Source: Bradyrhizobium sp. CCBAU 53421 (lineage in GTDB: Bacteria; Pseudomonadota; Alphaproteobacteria; Rhizobiales; Xanthobacteraceae). From it: a stretch of DNA of 64,000 nt. Below the pieces are notes generated by a model. That model saw nothing but the letters and a program-made list of their open reading frames with translations. It did not search any database and had not been told where the DNA came from. The stretch spans positions 6,138,001 to 6,202,000 of the forward strand of contig NZ_CP030047.1 in assembly GCF_015291625.1 (NCBI RefSeq). Direction: 5' to 3'. Of this stretch, positions 10,017 through 19,183 are shown piece after piece (within the stretch, counting starts at the first letter, position 1; every line of letters begins with the position of its first letter). The translations under genes were made by a program, and so were the position numbers.

Positions 10017-11375
10017 ATGACACGACTGCATTTCGCATTCGCGCTGCTGCCTTCGGGCTGGGCCAATGACGTGCAAATCGTGCTCACTGACGGCGCGATC
10101 GCCGCGGTGACGGCAGGCGTTGCGCCGGCCGCCGGCGACGAGCGTCACCAATTGGCGGTTCCGGGGCTGGCGAGCCTGCATAGCCACGCGTTTCAGCGCG
10201 GCATGGCCGGCCTTGCCGAACTGCGCGGTGACACCACCGATACGTTTTGGACCTGGCGCGAGACGATGTATCGCTTCGCGCTGACGATGACGCCGGACGA
10301 CGTCGCTGACGTTGCGACCCTGCTCTATGTCGAGATGCTCGAGCGCGGCTTCACCCGCGTCGGCGAGTTTCACTATCTCCATCACGATCGGGACGGCGCG
10401 CCCTACGCCAATCCCGCCGAGATGGCGGTGCGTATCGCAGAGGCGGCTGGAGCGTCCGGCATCGGACTTACGCTGCTGCCCAGCTTTTATGCCCACGGCA
10501 CTTTCGGCGGCGCAGCACCGCATGCCGGGCAGCGCCGCTTCATCTGCTCGGTCGATCAATTCGCCGCGCTGATGGCAGCCTCGCGCGAAGCGATCCGAAA
10601 ACTGCCTGGCGCCAACATCGGCATCGCGCCGCACAGCCTGCGCGCCGTGGCGCCAGACGAGTTCGCGGCGATCATTCCGCTCGCCGGTGCCGACCCAATC
10701 CATATCCACGCCGCCGAACAGATGCGCGAGGTGGAAGATTGCCTTGCCTGGTCGGGGCAGCGGCCGGTGGAATGGCTGCTGGAGCATGCCCCGGTCGATC
10801 GGCGCTGGTGCCTGATTCATGCAACCCACATGACGGAGCAGGAAGTCGCCGCGCTCGCCGGCAGCGGCGCCGTTGCCGGGCTCTGCCCGGTGACTGAAGC
10901 AAGCCTCGGCGACGGCATCTTTTCGGCGCGCGAGTTCCTCGCCGCATCCGGCCGGTTCGGCATCGGGACCGATTCCAACGTACTGGTCGGGGTCGCCGAC
11001 GAGCTTCGTCAACTGGAATACGGCCAGCGGCTGAAGCACCGCGAGCGCAACGTGCTCTCGGGTCGCCCCGGCGCATCGACCGGCCGCGCCCTGTTCGATC
11101 ACGCGCTCGCCGGCGGCGCACAGGCTCTCGCGCAGACCAATGCGGGGCTCGTGCCGGGCGCGCGTGCCGACATCGTCACCCTCGACACTGCACACCCATC
11201 CCTGGCGGGACGGTCGAGCGATGCCGTGCTCGACGGCTGGCTGTTTGCGTCCGGAAGCGATGCGATCGATTGCGTCTGGGCCGGTGGCGACAAGGTGGTC
11301 GCGGGCGGACGGCACAGGCTGCGCGATGCGGCGCGGGAGCGGTTCAATGCCAGCGTCCGGAGGCTCGTCGCATGA
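10017..11375 (+). CDS. hutF: formimidoylglutamate deiminase
   Basis: 452 residues, an amidohydrolase-superfamily enzyme that hydrolyses N-formimino-L-glutamate to N-formyl-L-glutamate and ammonia. The metal-binding HxH is at residues 55-57 (LASLHSHAFQRGMAG). HIHAAEQ, CLIHATHMT and the conserved GTDSNV near the C-terminal third support HutF over other deaminases. It defines the five-step hut route that needs HutG (formylglutamate deformylase), which is not in this window. It overlaps hutC by 4 bp (ATGA). Confidence 0.95.
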   Translation: MTRLHFAFALLPSGWANDVQIVLTDGAIAAVTAGVAPAAGDERHQLAVPGLASLHSHAFQRGMAGLAELRGDTTDTFWTWRETMYRFALTMTPDDVADVATLLYVEMLERGFTRVGEFHYLHHDRDGAPYANPAEMAVRIAEAAGASGIGLTLLPSFYAHGTFGGAAPHAGQRRFICSVDQFAALMAASREAIRKLPGANIGIAPHSLRAVAPDEFAAIIPLAGADPIHIHAAEQMREVEDCLAWSGQRPVEWLLEHAPVDRRWCLIHATHMTEQEVAALAGSGAVAGLCPVTEASLGDGIFSAREFLAASGRFGIGTDSNVLVGVADELRQLEYGQRLKHRERNVLSGRPGASTGRALFDHALAGGAQALAQTNAGLVPGARADIVTLDTAHPSLAGRSSDAVLDGWLFASGSDAIDCVWAGGDKVVAGGRHRLRDAARERFNASVRRLVA

Positions 11376-12115
11376 GCCTCGCCTCCGAACGGGCTAAACC
11401 GGGCGCAAGCGGCAAGCCGACACTCTACAAGCGGATCAGGCTCGATATCGAGACCCGGATCCTGACCGGCGAATGGCCTCCGGGTCATCGCATCCCGTTC
11501 GAGCACCAGCTGATGGCGCGCTATCGCTGCTCGCGCATGACGGTCAACAAGGCGTTGTCGGAACTGGCGCAAGCGGACCTGATCGAGCGGCGGCGGCGTG
11601 CCGGCTCATTCGTGCGCCGTCCGCAGCACATGTCGGCGGTGCTCAAGATCGCCGACATCCGTGCCGAGATCACTGCGCTCGGCCGCAGCTACGGCTATCA
11701 GCTGATCGATTGCCAGCGTCGTGCCGCGACCGCAGCCGATCGGGCCCGGCTCGGCGTGAGCACCGCCGGCAAAGTGATCGCGATCGCATGCCGGCACAGC
11801 GCCGACAACGTGCCATTCGCGGTCGAGGACAGGCTGATCGATCTCTCGACGGTGCCGGAAGCCGCGACGGCGGACTTTGCGCGCGAACCGCCGGGATCAT
11901 GGCTGCTGCATCATGTGCCGTGGACGGAAGCCGAGCATACGATCAGCGCGATTGTTGCGGACGATCGCACGGCGAAGGCGCTCGACATCGCGGTCGGCGC
12001 GCCCTGCCTTGTGATCGACCGCTACACCTGGCGCAGCGCCCGCACGGTGACGGCGGTGCGGCTGCATTATCCAGGCGAGACGCACCGGCTGGTCGCTCGG
12101 TTCAAGGGAGGCTGA
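11372..12115 (+). CDS. hutC: histidine utilization repressor, GntR family
   Basis: 247 residues. The N-terminal winged helix is at about residues 17-82 (PFEHQLMARYRCSRMTVNKA) and the UTRA effector domain at about 100-240. The start at 11372 overlaps the hutF stop, so the pair is translationally coupled. An open extension upstream of this ATG is read-through of hutF. HutC proteins bind urocanate and leave the DNA. The palindrome at 9958-9977 is the obvious target, which would make the hutF-hutC transcript self-regulated. Confidence 0.93.
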   Translation: MSLASERAKPGASGKPTLYKRIRLDIETRILTGEWPPGHRIPFEHQLMARYRCSRMTVNKALSELAQADLIERRRRAGSFVRRPQHMSAVLKIADIRAEITALGRSYGYQLIDCQRRAATAADRARLGVSTAGKVIAIACRHSADNVPFAVEDRLIDLSTVPEAATADFAREPPGSWLLHHVPWTEAEHTISAIVADDRTAKALDIAVGAPCLVIDRYTWRSARTVTAVRLHYPGETHRLVARFKGG

Positions 12116-12262
12116 GGACGTCTTGCGCGGCATAATTCATGCAATGCATCATGGGCCACCATCCACCGCCATGCGTCATACGGCAATCCGCCGCGACTGA
12201 AAAGACATCACGACGTGAAGACATCAACTGGGTTCAATCCATCGTTCAAGGGGTCGACAATC

Positions 12263-13207
12263 ATGCGTTCCTTCAAGCTATTGCCCGCAATCGCAGCACT
12301 GCTCGCGTCCACTGCAGCATTCGCGGATGACGTCAAGGTCGGCGTCGGCATCTCCGGATGGACCGGCTTCGCGCCGCTGACGCTCGCCAAGGAAGCCGGC
12401 ATCTTCAAGAAGAACGGCCTCGACGTGACCTTGACGAAGATTCCGCAGAAGGACCGGCATCTGGCGATCGCCTCGGGCGACATCCAGTGCGCGGCCACGA
12501 CGGTGGAGACCTGGATCTCCTGGAATGCCAATGGCGTCGCGACCAAGCAAATCTTCCAGCTCGACAAGAGCTATGGCGCCGACGGCATGGCCGTGCGCAA
12601 CGACGTCGCCGCGATCAAGGATCTGAAGGGCAAGACCGTCGCGGCATCGGCGCCGGGCACCTCGCCCTATTTCGCGCTGGCCTGGATGCTGAAGAAGAAC
12701 GGCCTCACGGTAAAGGACGTCACGGTGGTCAATCTGGAGCCGGCCGCGGCGGCGCAGGCTTTCGTCTCCGGCCAGAACGATGCCGCGATGACCTACGAGC
12801 CCTATCTGTCGACGGTGCGTGCCGCCCCCGACAAGGGCAAGATCATCGCCACCACGCTCGACTATCCGATCGTGATGGACACGTTCGGCTGCACGCCGAA
12901 ATTCCTGACCGACAATCCGAAGGCAGCCCAGGCGCTGGCCGACAGCTATTTCGAGGCGCTCGACATGATCGCCAAGGATCAGGCCAAGGCCTATGAGATC
13001 ATGGGCGCGGACGTAAAGCAGAGTGGCGAGCAGTTCGGCAACTCGGCAAAGTACCTGCGCTGGCAGGACAAAGCCGCCAACCAGAAATTCTTCGCCGGCG
13101 ACTTCCTCAGCTTCAACAAGGACGCAGCAGAGCTCCTGCTCGAGGTCGGCATCATCAAGGCGGCGCCGAAGATCGAAGACATCTACGACGCGAGCTTCAT
13201 CAAGTAA
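12263..13207 (+). CDS. SsuA/TauA (NMT1)-type ABC transporter solute-binding protein
   Basis: 314 residues. The ATG at 12263 is chosen because AAGGGG lies nine bases upstream and a clean signal peptide follows (cleavage after AFA, residue 21). An ATG at 12215 lacks a ribosome binding site. The mature protein is a type II binding protein of the nitrate/sulfonate/taurine/thiamine-precursor class (VGVGISGWTGFAPLTLAKEAGIFKKN). It heads a plus-strand importer set with permease and ATPase, 147 bp behind hutC. Substrate unknown. The position suggests histidine, urocanate or a related compound (inference), but no HutC palindrome is visible in front of it. Confidence 0.9.
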   Translation: MRSFKLLPAIAALLASTAAFADDVKVGVGISGWTGFAPLTLAKEAGIFKKNGLDVTLTKIPQKDRHLAIASGDIQCAATTVETWISWNANGVATKQIFQLDKSYGADGMAVRNDVAAIKDLKGKTVAASAPGTSPYFALAWMLKKNGLTVKDVTVVNLEPAAAAQAFVSGQNDAAMTYEPYLSTVRAAPDKGKIIATTLDYPIVMDTFGCTPKFLTDNPKAAQALADSYFEALDMIAKDQAKAYEIMGADVKQSGEQFGNSAKYLRWQDKAANQKFFAGDFLSFNKDAAELLLEVGIIKAAPKIEDIYDASFIK

Positions 13208-13285
13208 CGCAGTCATCATTTCGGCCGGTCCTGCCTCGCGACAAGCCGGGCGGGACTGGCGCGTGAGATACGCCTGGATCAATTG

Positions 13286-14059
13286 ATGCGTCCCCTCGAG
13301 CCCACAACATCGAAGCAGCGCGTGGCCTACGGCCTCGCTTTCTTCGTGCTGTTCGTCGCCCTCTGGTCCTGGGCGACGTTCGGCGGCCATGTGTCGAAGA
13401 CATTCCTCGCCAACCCGCTCACCATGATGCAGGAAGGCTATGAGCTGCTCGCCAAGCAAGGTTTTCTGTTCGATATCGGCATGACGGTCTGGCGCGTCGT
13501 CGGCGGCTTTGCCCTCGCCGCCGTCATTGCAGTCCCGCTCGGTGTGCTGATGGGCGCTTACAAGCCGGTCGAGGCCTTCCTCGAACCCTTCGTGTCCTTT
13601 GCGCGCTATCTGCCGGCCTCCGCCTTCATCCCGCTGTTGATCCTGTGGGCCGGTATCGGCGAGCTGCAAAAACTACTCGTGATCTTCATCGGTGCGGTGT
13701 TCCAGATCATCCTGATGGTGGCCGTCACCGTCGGCGCCACACGGCGCGATCTGGTCGAGGCCGCCTACACGCTCGGCGCCCGCGACAGCGGCGTCATCCG
13801 CCGCGTGCTGCTGCCCTCTGCCGCGCCCGAGATTGCCGAGATCCTGCGGCTGGTGCTCGGCTGGGCCTGGACCTACGTCATCGTGGCCGAGCTGATCGGT
13901 TCATCGTCCGGCATCGGGCACATGATCACCGACAGCCAGGCGCTGCTCAACACCGGCCAGATCATCTTCGGCATCATCGTCATCGGGCTGATCGGCCTGA
14001 TCTCCGATTTCCTGTTCAAGGCGTTCAACGCCTGGCTGTTTCCGTGGAAGCTCGCATGA
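13286..14059 (+). CDS. ABC transporter permease, SsuC/TauC type
   Basis: 257 residues with about six membrane helices. The EAA loop EAAYTLGARDSGVIRRVLLP, which contacts the ATPase, is intact, followed by the typical GWAWTYVIVAELIGSSSGIGHMI. The ATG at 13286 follows a possible TTG at 13283; neither has a strong ribosome binding site. It lies between the binding protein and the ATPase and overlaps the latter by 4 bp. Confidence 0.92.
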   Translation: MRPLEPTTSKQRVAYGLAFFVLFVALWSWATFGGHVSKTFLANPLTMMQEGYELLAKQGFLFDIGMTVWRVVGGFALAAVIAVPLGVLMGAYKPVEAFLEPFVSFARYLPASAFIPLLILWAGIGELQKLLVIFIGAVFQIILMVAVTVGATRRDLVEAAYTLGARDSGVIRRVLLPSAAPEIAEILRLVLGWAWTYVIVAELIGSSSGIGHMITDSQALLNTGQIIFGIIVIGLIGLISDFLFKAFNAWLFPWKLA

Positions 14060-14841
14060 CCGCGCTCAGGATCGAACAGGTCTCGCGAACCTTTCCCGCC
14101 CGCGCCGGCCACGCGCCGACGAGAGCGCTCGAGCCGACCACGCTCGATGTCGGCGACAACGACTTCGTCACCATCCTTGGCCCGTCCGGCTGCGGAAAAT
14201 CCACCCTGCTCCGGATCATCGCCGGGCTCGACCGGCCGACCAGCGGGCGGGTTACGCTCGACGGGCGCGAGGTCACCGGCCCCGGCGCCGATCGCGGCAT
14301 GGTGTTTCAGTCCTACACGCTGTTTCCCTGGCTGACCGTGCGCGAGAACATCGCCTTCGGCCTGCGCGAGCGCGGCGTTCCGCAAGGAGAGCGTCATGAC
14401 ATCGCGGACGCCTTCATCCGCCGGGTCGGGCTATCGGGCTTCGAAAACCACTGGCCCAAGCAGCTGTCGGGCGGCATGCAGCAGCGCACCGCGATCGCCC
14501 GGGCGCTGGCCAATGATCCGAAGATCCTGCTGCTCGACGAGCCGTTCGGCGCGCTCGACAACCAGACGCGGGCATTGATGCAGGAGATGCTGCTCGGGAT
14601 CTGGGAGCGCGACCAGAAGACGGTGCTGTTCGTCACCCACGACATCGAGGAAGCGATCTTCCTCGGCAGCCGCGTCATCGTCATGAGCGCGCGTCCCGGC
14701 CGCATCAAGGCCGAGATCGCGGTCGACTTGCCGCATCCGCGCTCCTACAAGATCAAGACCACGCCCGAATTCGTCGCTCTGAAGGAGCGGCTGGTCGAGG
14801 AGATCCGCACCGAGGCCCTGAAGGTCGCCGAACAGGCCTGA
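14056..14841 (+). CDS. ABC transporter ATP-binding protein, SsuB/TauB type
   Basis: 261 residues. Walker A GPSGCGKST is at residues 42-50, the signature LSGGMQQ at 137-143, Walker B ILLLDEP at 157-163, and the H-loop in VTHDIEEA. The sequence FVTHDIEEAIFLGSRVIVMSARPGRI is characteristic of nitrate/sulfonate/taurine importers. The start overlaps the permease stop (ATGA). The C-terminal 30 residues (PHPRSYKIKTTPEF) are usual for this subfamily. Confidence 0.94.
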   Translation: MTALRIEQVSRTFPARAGHAPTRALEPTTLDVGDNDFVTILGPSGCGKSTLLRIIAGLDRPTSGRVTLDGREVTGPGADRGMVFQSYTLFPWLTVRENIAFGLRERGVPQGERHDIADAFIRRVGLSGFENHWPKQLSGGMQQRTAIARALANDPKILLLDEPFGALDNQTRALMQEMLLGIWERDQKTVLFVTHDIEEAIFLGSRVIVMSARPGRIKAEIAVDLPHPRSYKIKTTPEFVALKERLVEEIRTEALKVAEQA

Positions 14842-14872
14842 TGATCCGCCACTCTGTCAGTGGCTGATCATC
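14840..14872. terminator. bidirectional hairpin across the stop codons of convergent genes
   Basis: GATGATC (14840-14846) and CCACT (14849-14853) pair with AGTGG (14859-14863) and GATCATC (14866-14872), with a 2x2 internal loop and a 5-nt apical loop. The structure includes the last stop bases of the ATPase gene and the stop codon of fmdB, a compact shared terminator. Confidence 0.6.
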
Positions 14873-15207
14873 CAGGGACGCGCGGTCGGAAAACCCTTCG
14901 CGCCGCTCTTGGTCTTGGTCATCAGTCGCGCCGGCTTCTTCTTTCCCGAGGAAGAGCAGCAGCCGCAGCCCGGGCCATGCGCAGCCTTGTACTGGTCGAG
15001 CGTCTTCGGCGCGTGCCGGCTCTGCTCGTTGGTGGCATGCGCCTTGCGCTTGTCCGAGGGCATGCAGAAGAACGCCGGTGCGGTCAGGATCACGCGCGGC
15101 GACGTCGTCTCGCATTGTGGGCAGTCCTGCGGCAGGTCGCATTCCGCCATCGGCCGCATGTCGGTGAACGGGCCGCAGTCGTTGCAGAGATATTCGTAGA
15201 TCGGCAT
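14857..15207 (-). CDS. fmdB: FmdB-family zinc-ribbon protein
   Basis: 116 residues. The N-terminal FmdB zinc ribbon (MPIYEYLCNDCGPF) has C8/C11 and C29/C32 as metal ligands. The C-terminal half is basic and has a second cysteine patch, GCGCC (residues 80-84), in a longer tail than in minimal FmdB proteins. FmdB was named as a putative regulator of formamidase in Methylophilus; its biochemical role is not established. Here it is the last gene of the urt-fmdA operon, 100 bp beyond fmdA across a strong hairpin. Confidence 0.88.
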   Translation of the reverse strand: MPIYEYLCNDCGPFTDMRPMAECDLPQDCPQCETTSPRVILTAPAFFCMPSDKRKAHATNEQSRHAPKTLDQYKAAHGPGCGCCSSSGKKKPARLMTKTKSGAKGFPTARPWMISH

Positions 15208-15245
15208 TTCCCTAATCCTTGCGCAGTCGTGTGAAGCCCGGCGAT

Positions 15246-15283
15246 GGGTGCGGGGCGGCCAAATACGCAGCCGTCCCGCACCC
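15246..15283. other. strong RNA hairpin in the fmdA-fmdB spacer
   Basis: GGGTGCGGGGCGGC at 15246-15259 and GCCGTCCCGCACCC at 15270-15283 form a 14-bp stem with one mismatch and a 10-nt loop. It fills the spacer between fmdA and fmdB and has no T tract, so an mRNA-stabilising or partial-termination element is more likely than a full terminator. Confidence 0.55.
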
Positions 15284-15307
15284 TTCGCGCAGGGATCGCC
15301 TAAAGGA

Positions 15308-16537
15308 TCACTTGTCGGGCGAGATCGGCATCTGCACGTCGCCCTTGATGTGCTTGATCGGTCCCGCCGACGACGGCATCACGTCGAAGTCGAATATCTC
15401 CGTCGGCAGCCACAGCGTGGCGCAGGCGTTGGGCACGTCGACGACGCCGGAGATATGGCCCTGGCACGGCGCGGTGCCGAGGATCGAATAGGCCTGGGCG
15501 CCGGAGTAGCCGAACTTCTTCAGATACTCGATCGCGTTCAGGCAGGCCTGACGATAGGCGATGTGGACGTCGAGATAGTGCTGCTTGCCGGCCTCGTCGA
15601 CCGAGATGCCCTCAAAGATCAGATAGTCCTTGTAGTTCGGCGTGATCGGCGACGGCTTGAACACGGGATTCTTGATGCCGTATTTCGAGACGCCGTCCTT
15701 GATGACGTCGACCTTGATGTGCAGCCAGCCTGCCATTTCGATGGCGCCGCAGAAGGTGATCTCGCCGTCGCCCTGGCTGAAATGCAGGTCGCCCATCGAG
15801 AGCCCGCCGCCCGGCACATAGACCGGGAAATAGATCTTCGAGCCGCGCGACAGATCCTTGATGTCGCAATTGCCGCCATGCTCGCGCGGCGGCACGGTGC
15901 GCGCGCCCTCGAGGCCGATCTTGGCCTTGACGTCGCCCTTGGCCTGGCCGGCATGCGCGGTCGGCGCGAACGGCGGATTGGCGAGGCCCGGCACACGGGT
16001 CGGGTTGGTCGCGATCAGCTCGGCTTCGCGCGCGTTCCAGGCCGCCAGCATCTTGGCATCGGGCAGACAGCCGATCAGGCCGGGATGAATCAGGCCGGCG
16101 AAGTTGACGCCGGGGACGTGGCGCGACGAGGTGTAGAGGCCCTTGATATCCCAGATCGACTTCTGCGCCAGCGGAAAATGGTCGGTAAGGAAGCCGCCGC
16201 CATTCTGCTTGGAGAAGAAACCGTTGAAGCCCCACAGGCTCTCCTTCAAGGGACCGACGTCGAGCAGGTCGACGACGAGGAGATCGCCGGGCTCGGCGCC
16301 CTTGACACCGATCGGGCCGGACAGGAAGTGCACGATCGACAGATCGATGTCGCGCACGTCATCGGCGGAATCGTTGTTCTTGATGAAGCCGCCGGTCCAG
16401 TCGACGGTCTCGATGATGAAGTCGTCGCCCGGGCTGACCCACTCGACGATCGGAACCTCCGGATGCCAGCGGTTGTGGATCTTGTCGTTTTCATAGGCCG
16501 ACTTGCTGAGATCGACCTTGATCAGTGTATCTGGCAT
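15308..16537 (-). CDS. fmdA: formamidase (acetamidase/formamidase family)
   Basis: 409 residues, the length of FmdA enzymes. It hydrolyses formamide, and less well other short amides, to the acid and ammonia in the cytoplasm. The family is recognised from HNRWHPEVPIVEWVSPGDDF, GPIGVKGAEPGDLLVVDLLD, the glycine-rich GGFLTDHFP, and HVPGVNFAGLIHPGLIGCLP. The start at 16537 has GGGGAG seven bases upstream. It lies 25 bp behind urtE, so it probably shares a transcript with a urea/short-amide importer. Together they would feed amide nitrogen to the cell, most likely under nitrogen limitation (inference). Confidence 0.95.
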   Translation of the reverse strand: MPDTLIKVDLSKSAYENDKIHNRWHPEVPIVEWVSPGDDFIIETVDWTGGFIKNNDSADDVRDIDLSIVHFLSGPIGVKGAEPGDLLVVDLLDVGPLKESLWGFNGFFSKQNGGGFLTDHFPLAQKSIWDIKGLYTSSRHVPGVNFAGLIHPGLIGCLPDAKMLAAWNAREAELIATNPTRVPGLANPPFAPTAHAGQAKGDVKAKIGLEGARTVPPREHGGNCDIKDLSRGSKIYFPVYVPGGGLSMGDLHFSQGDGEITFCGAIEMAGWLHIKVDVIKDGVSKYGIKNPVFKPSPITPNYKDYLIFEGISVDEAGKQHYLDVHIAYRQACLNAIEYLKKFGYSGAQAYSILGTAPCQGHISGVVDVPNACATLWLPTEIFDFDVMPSSAGPIKHIKGDVQMPISPDK

Positions 16538-16562
16538 CGAGATGCTCCCCTTCGTTTACTGG

Positions 16563-17252
16563 TTAGACGGACAAGTATTTGGAGATCTGCGCGGCATCGA
16601 CGCTGGCGCGCGGATCGTCGCGGACGATCTCGCCGTTCTCGATGACCAGCACGCGATCGGCGATATCGAGCGCGAAGCTCAAGACTTGCTCGGAGACGAC
16701 GATCGACAGCCCGCGCTCGTCGCGGATCCGCTTCAACGTGCGTGCCATGTCCTTGATGATCGACGGCTGGATGCCTTCGGTCGGCTCGTCGAGCAGCAGC
16801 ACCTTCGGCTTGGTCGCAAGCGCGCGGGCGATCGCGAGCTGTTGCTGCTGTCCGCCCGAAAGATTGCCGCCGCGGCGGCCTTTCATCTCGAGCAGAACCG
16901 GGAACAGCTCGTAGATATCGCCGGGCACCTCGGAACCGCCTGACACCACGAGCCCGGTCTCGATGTTCTCCTTCACCGTCATGGTGGAGAAGATCATGCG
17001 GCCCTGCGGCACGTAGGCGAGCCCCTTCGCCACCCGCTCGTAGCTCTTCATCGCGCCGAGCTCGGTGCCGTCCATGGTCACCTTGCCGCTCTTGGCCGGC
17101 AGGATGCCCATCAGGGACTTCATCAGCGTCGTCTTGCCCATCCCGTTGCGGCCCATGATCGCGACGATCTCGTTGGGTGCGACCGAGACGTTGAGGCCAT
17201 GCAGCACCTCGCTCTGGCCATAGGCGACGTGAAGATCATTGATTGCCAGCAT
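16563..17252 (-). CDS. urtE: urea/short-chain amide ABC transporter, ATP-binding protein UrtE
   Basis: 229 residues of the LivF-like branched-chain-type ATPases. Walker A GRNGMGKT is at 34-41, the signature LSGGQQQ at 131-137, and the Walker B segment is VLLLDEPTEGIQPSIIKDM. The phrase DEPTEGIQPSII favours UrtE over LivF. It lies between urtD and fmdA with short gaps (12 and 25 bp). Confidence 0.93.
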   Translation of the reverse strand: MLAINDLHVAYGQSEVLHGLNVSVAPNEIVAIMGRNGMGKTTLMKSLMGILPAKSGKVTMDGTELGAMKSYERVAKGLAYVPQGRMIFSTMTVKENIETGLVVSGGSEVPGDIYELFPVLLEMKGRRGGNLSGGQQQQLAIARALATKPKVLLLDEPTEGIQPSIIKDMARTLKRIRDERGLSIVVSEQVLSFALDIADRVLVIENGEIVRDDPRASVDAAQISKYLSV

Positions 17253-17264
17253 CGCTTCAAATCC

Positions 17265-18020
<756 letters not shown>

Positions 18021-18032
18021 GATGATCCCTCC

Positions 18033-19166
18033 TCACTCGGCCGGTGCGCCGTCGGCGACGAGCCCCGCCGATTTTGATCGTCGCGATGCCAGCAGGCGGT
18101 CGATGCGCGGCTGGATATGATCGGCCCAAATGCCGGAGAGCCCGTTCGGGAAAGCCAGCACGACCGCGATGAACAGCGCGCCGAGGCCGAACAGCCAGAG
18201 CTGCGGGAAGGATTCCGAGAGGCTGGTCTTGGCGAAATTGACCAGCAGCGCGCCCCAGACCGCGCCGAAGATCGACATCCGGCCGCCGACCGCGGTGTAG
18301 ATCACCATCTCGATCGACGGCACGATGCCGACGAAGGACGGCGACATGAAGCCGACCTCGAGCGTGAACATGGCGCCACCGATCGCGGCGAACACCGCCG
18401 CGGCACAGAACGCGAAGATCTTGAAGTTGGCGACGCTGTAACCGGAGAAGCGCACGCGATCCTCCTGCTCCCTCATCGCCACCAGGATGCGCCCGAGTTT
18501 TGTCAGCCGGATGAATTGCGCGGCGACGATGCATCCGAACAGCAGCACAACCTCGACGAAATACAGAATGAACTTGGCGTGATCGGTGCGGATGTCCCAG
18601 CCGTGCAGCGTGCGCAGGTCGGTAATGCCGTTGATGCCGCCGGTGTAGCCCTGCTGCCCCACGATCAGGATGGTGAGGATCGCAGCGATCGCCTGCGTGA
18701 TGATCGCAAAGTACACGCCGCCGACCCGGCGCTTGAACATCGCGGCGCCGATGATCAGCGCGAAGAACGCGGGAACCAGCAGGATCGCCAGCAGCGTGAC
18801 CGGGAAACTGTGAAACGGCTTCCAGAAGAAGGGCAGCGAGGTGAGCTGGTTCCAGTCCATGAAATCAGGGATGCCCGGCGTCGACTGGATCTTGGTGTTG
18901 GCAACCGACGATGCCTCGAGCTTGAGGTACATCGCCATGCAGTAGCCGCCGAGGCCGAAGAACACGCCCTGCCCCAGGCTGAGGATGCCGCCATAGCCCC
19001 AGCACAGCACGAGGCCGATGCCGACGAAGGCATAGGTCAGGTATTTGGCGACCAGGTTGAGGCGGAAGATATCCAGCGACAGCGGCAGGATGACAAGCAA
19101 CAGCACCGCGAGTGCAAGGAAGCCGAGCAGTTCGGAGCGATTGAAAAAGCGCGAGTTGATGATCAT
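18033..19166 (-). CDS. urtC: urea/short-chain amide ABC transporter permease UrtC
   Basis: 377 residues, LivM-like, with about ten membrane helices. The start at 19166 gives a normal N-terminus (MIINSRFFNRSELLGF). The same frame stays open upstream through urtB, which could be misread as a UrtB-UrtC fusion. The conserved LCWGYGGILSLGQGVFFGLGGY and the coupling segment RILVAMREQEDRVRFSGYSV are present. Confidence 0.93.
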   Translation of the reverse strand: MIINSRFFNRSELLGFLALAVLLLVILPLSLDIFRLNLVAKYLTYAFVGIGLVLCWGYGGILSLGQGVFFGLGGYCMAMYLKLEASSVANTKIQSTPGIPDFMDWNQLTSLPFFWKPFHSFPVTLLAILLVPAFFALIIGAAMFKRRVGGVYFAIITQAIAAILTILIVGQQGYTGGINGITDLRTLHGWDIRTDHAKFILYFVEVVLLFGCIVAAQFIRLTKLGRILVAMREQEDRVRFSGYSVANFKIFAFCAAAVFAAIGGAMFTLEVGFMSPSFVGIVPSIEMVIYTAVGGRMSIFGAVWGALLVNFAKTSLSESFPQLWLFGLGALFIAVVLAFPNGLSGIWADHIQPRIDRLLASRRSKSAGLVADGAPAE

Positions 19167-19183
19167 GACCAGCCTGCTTGTTC

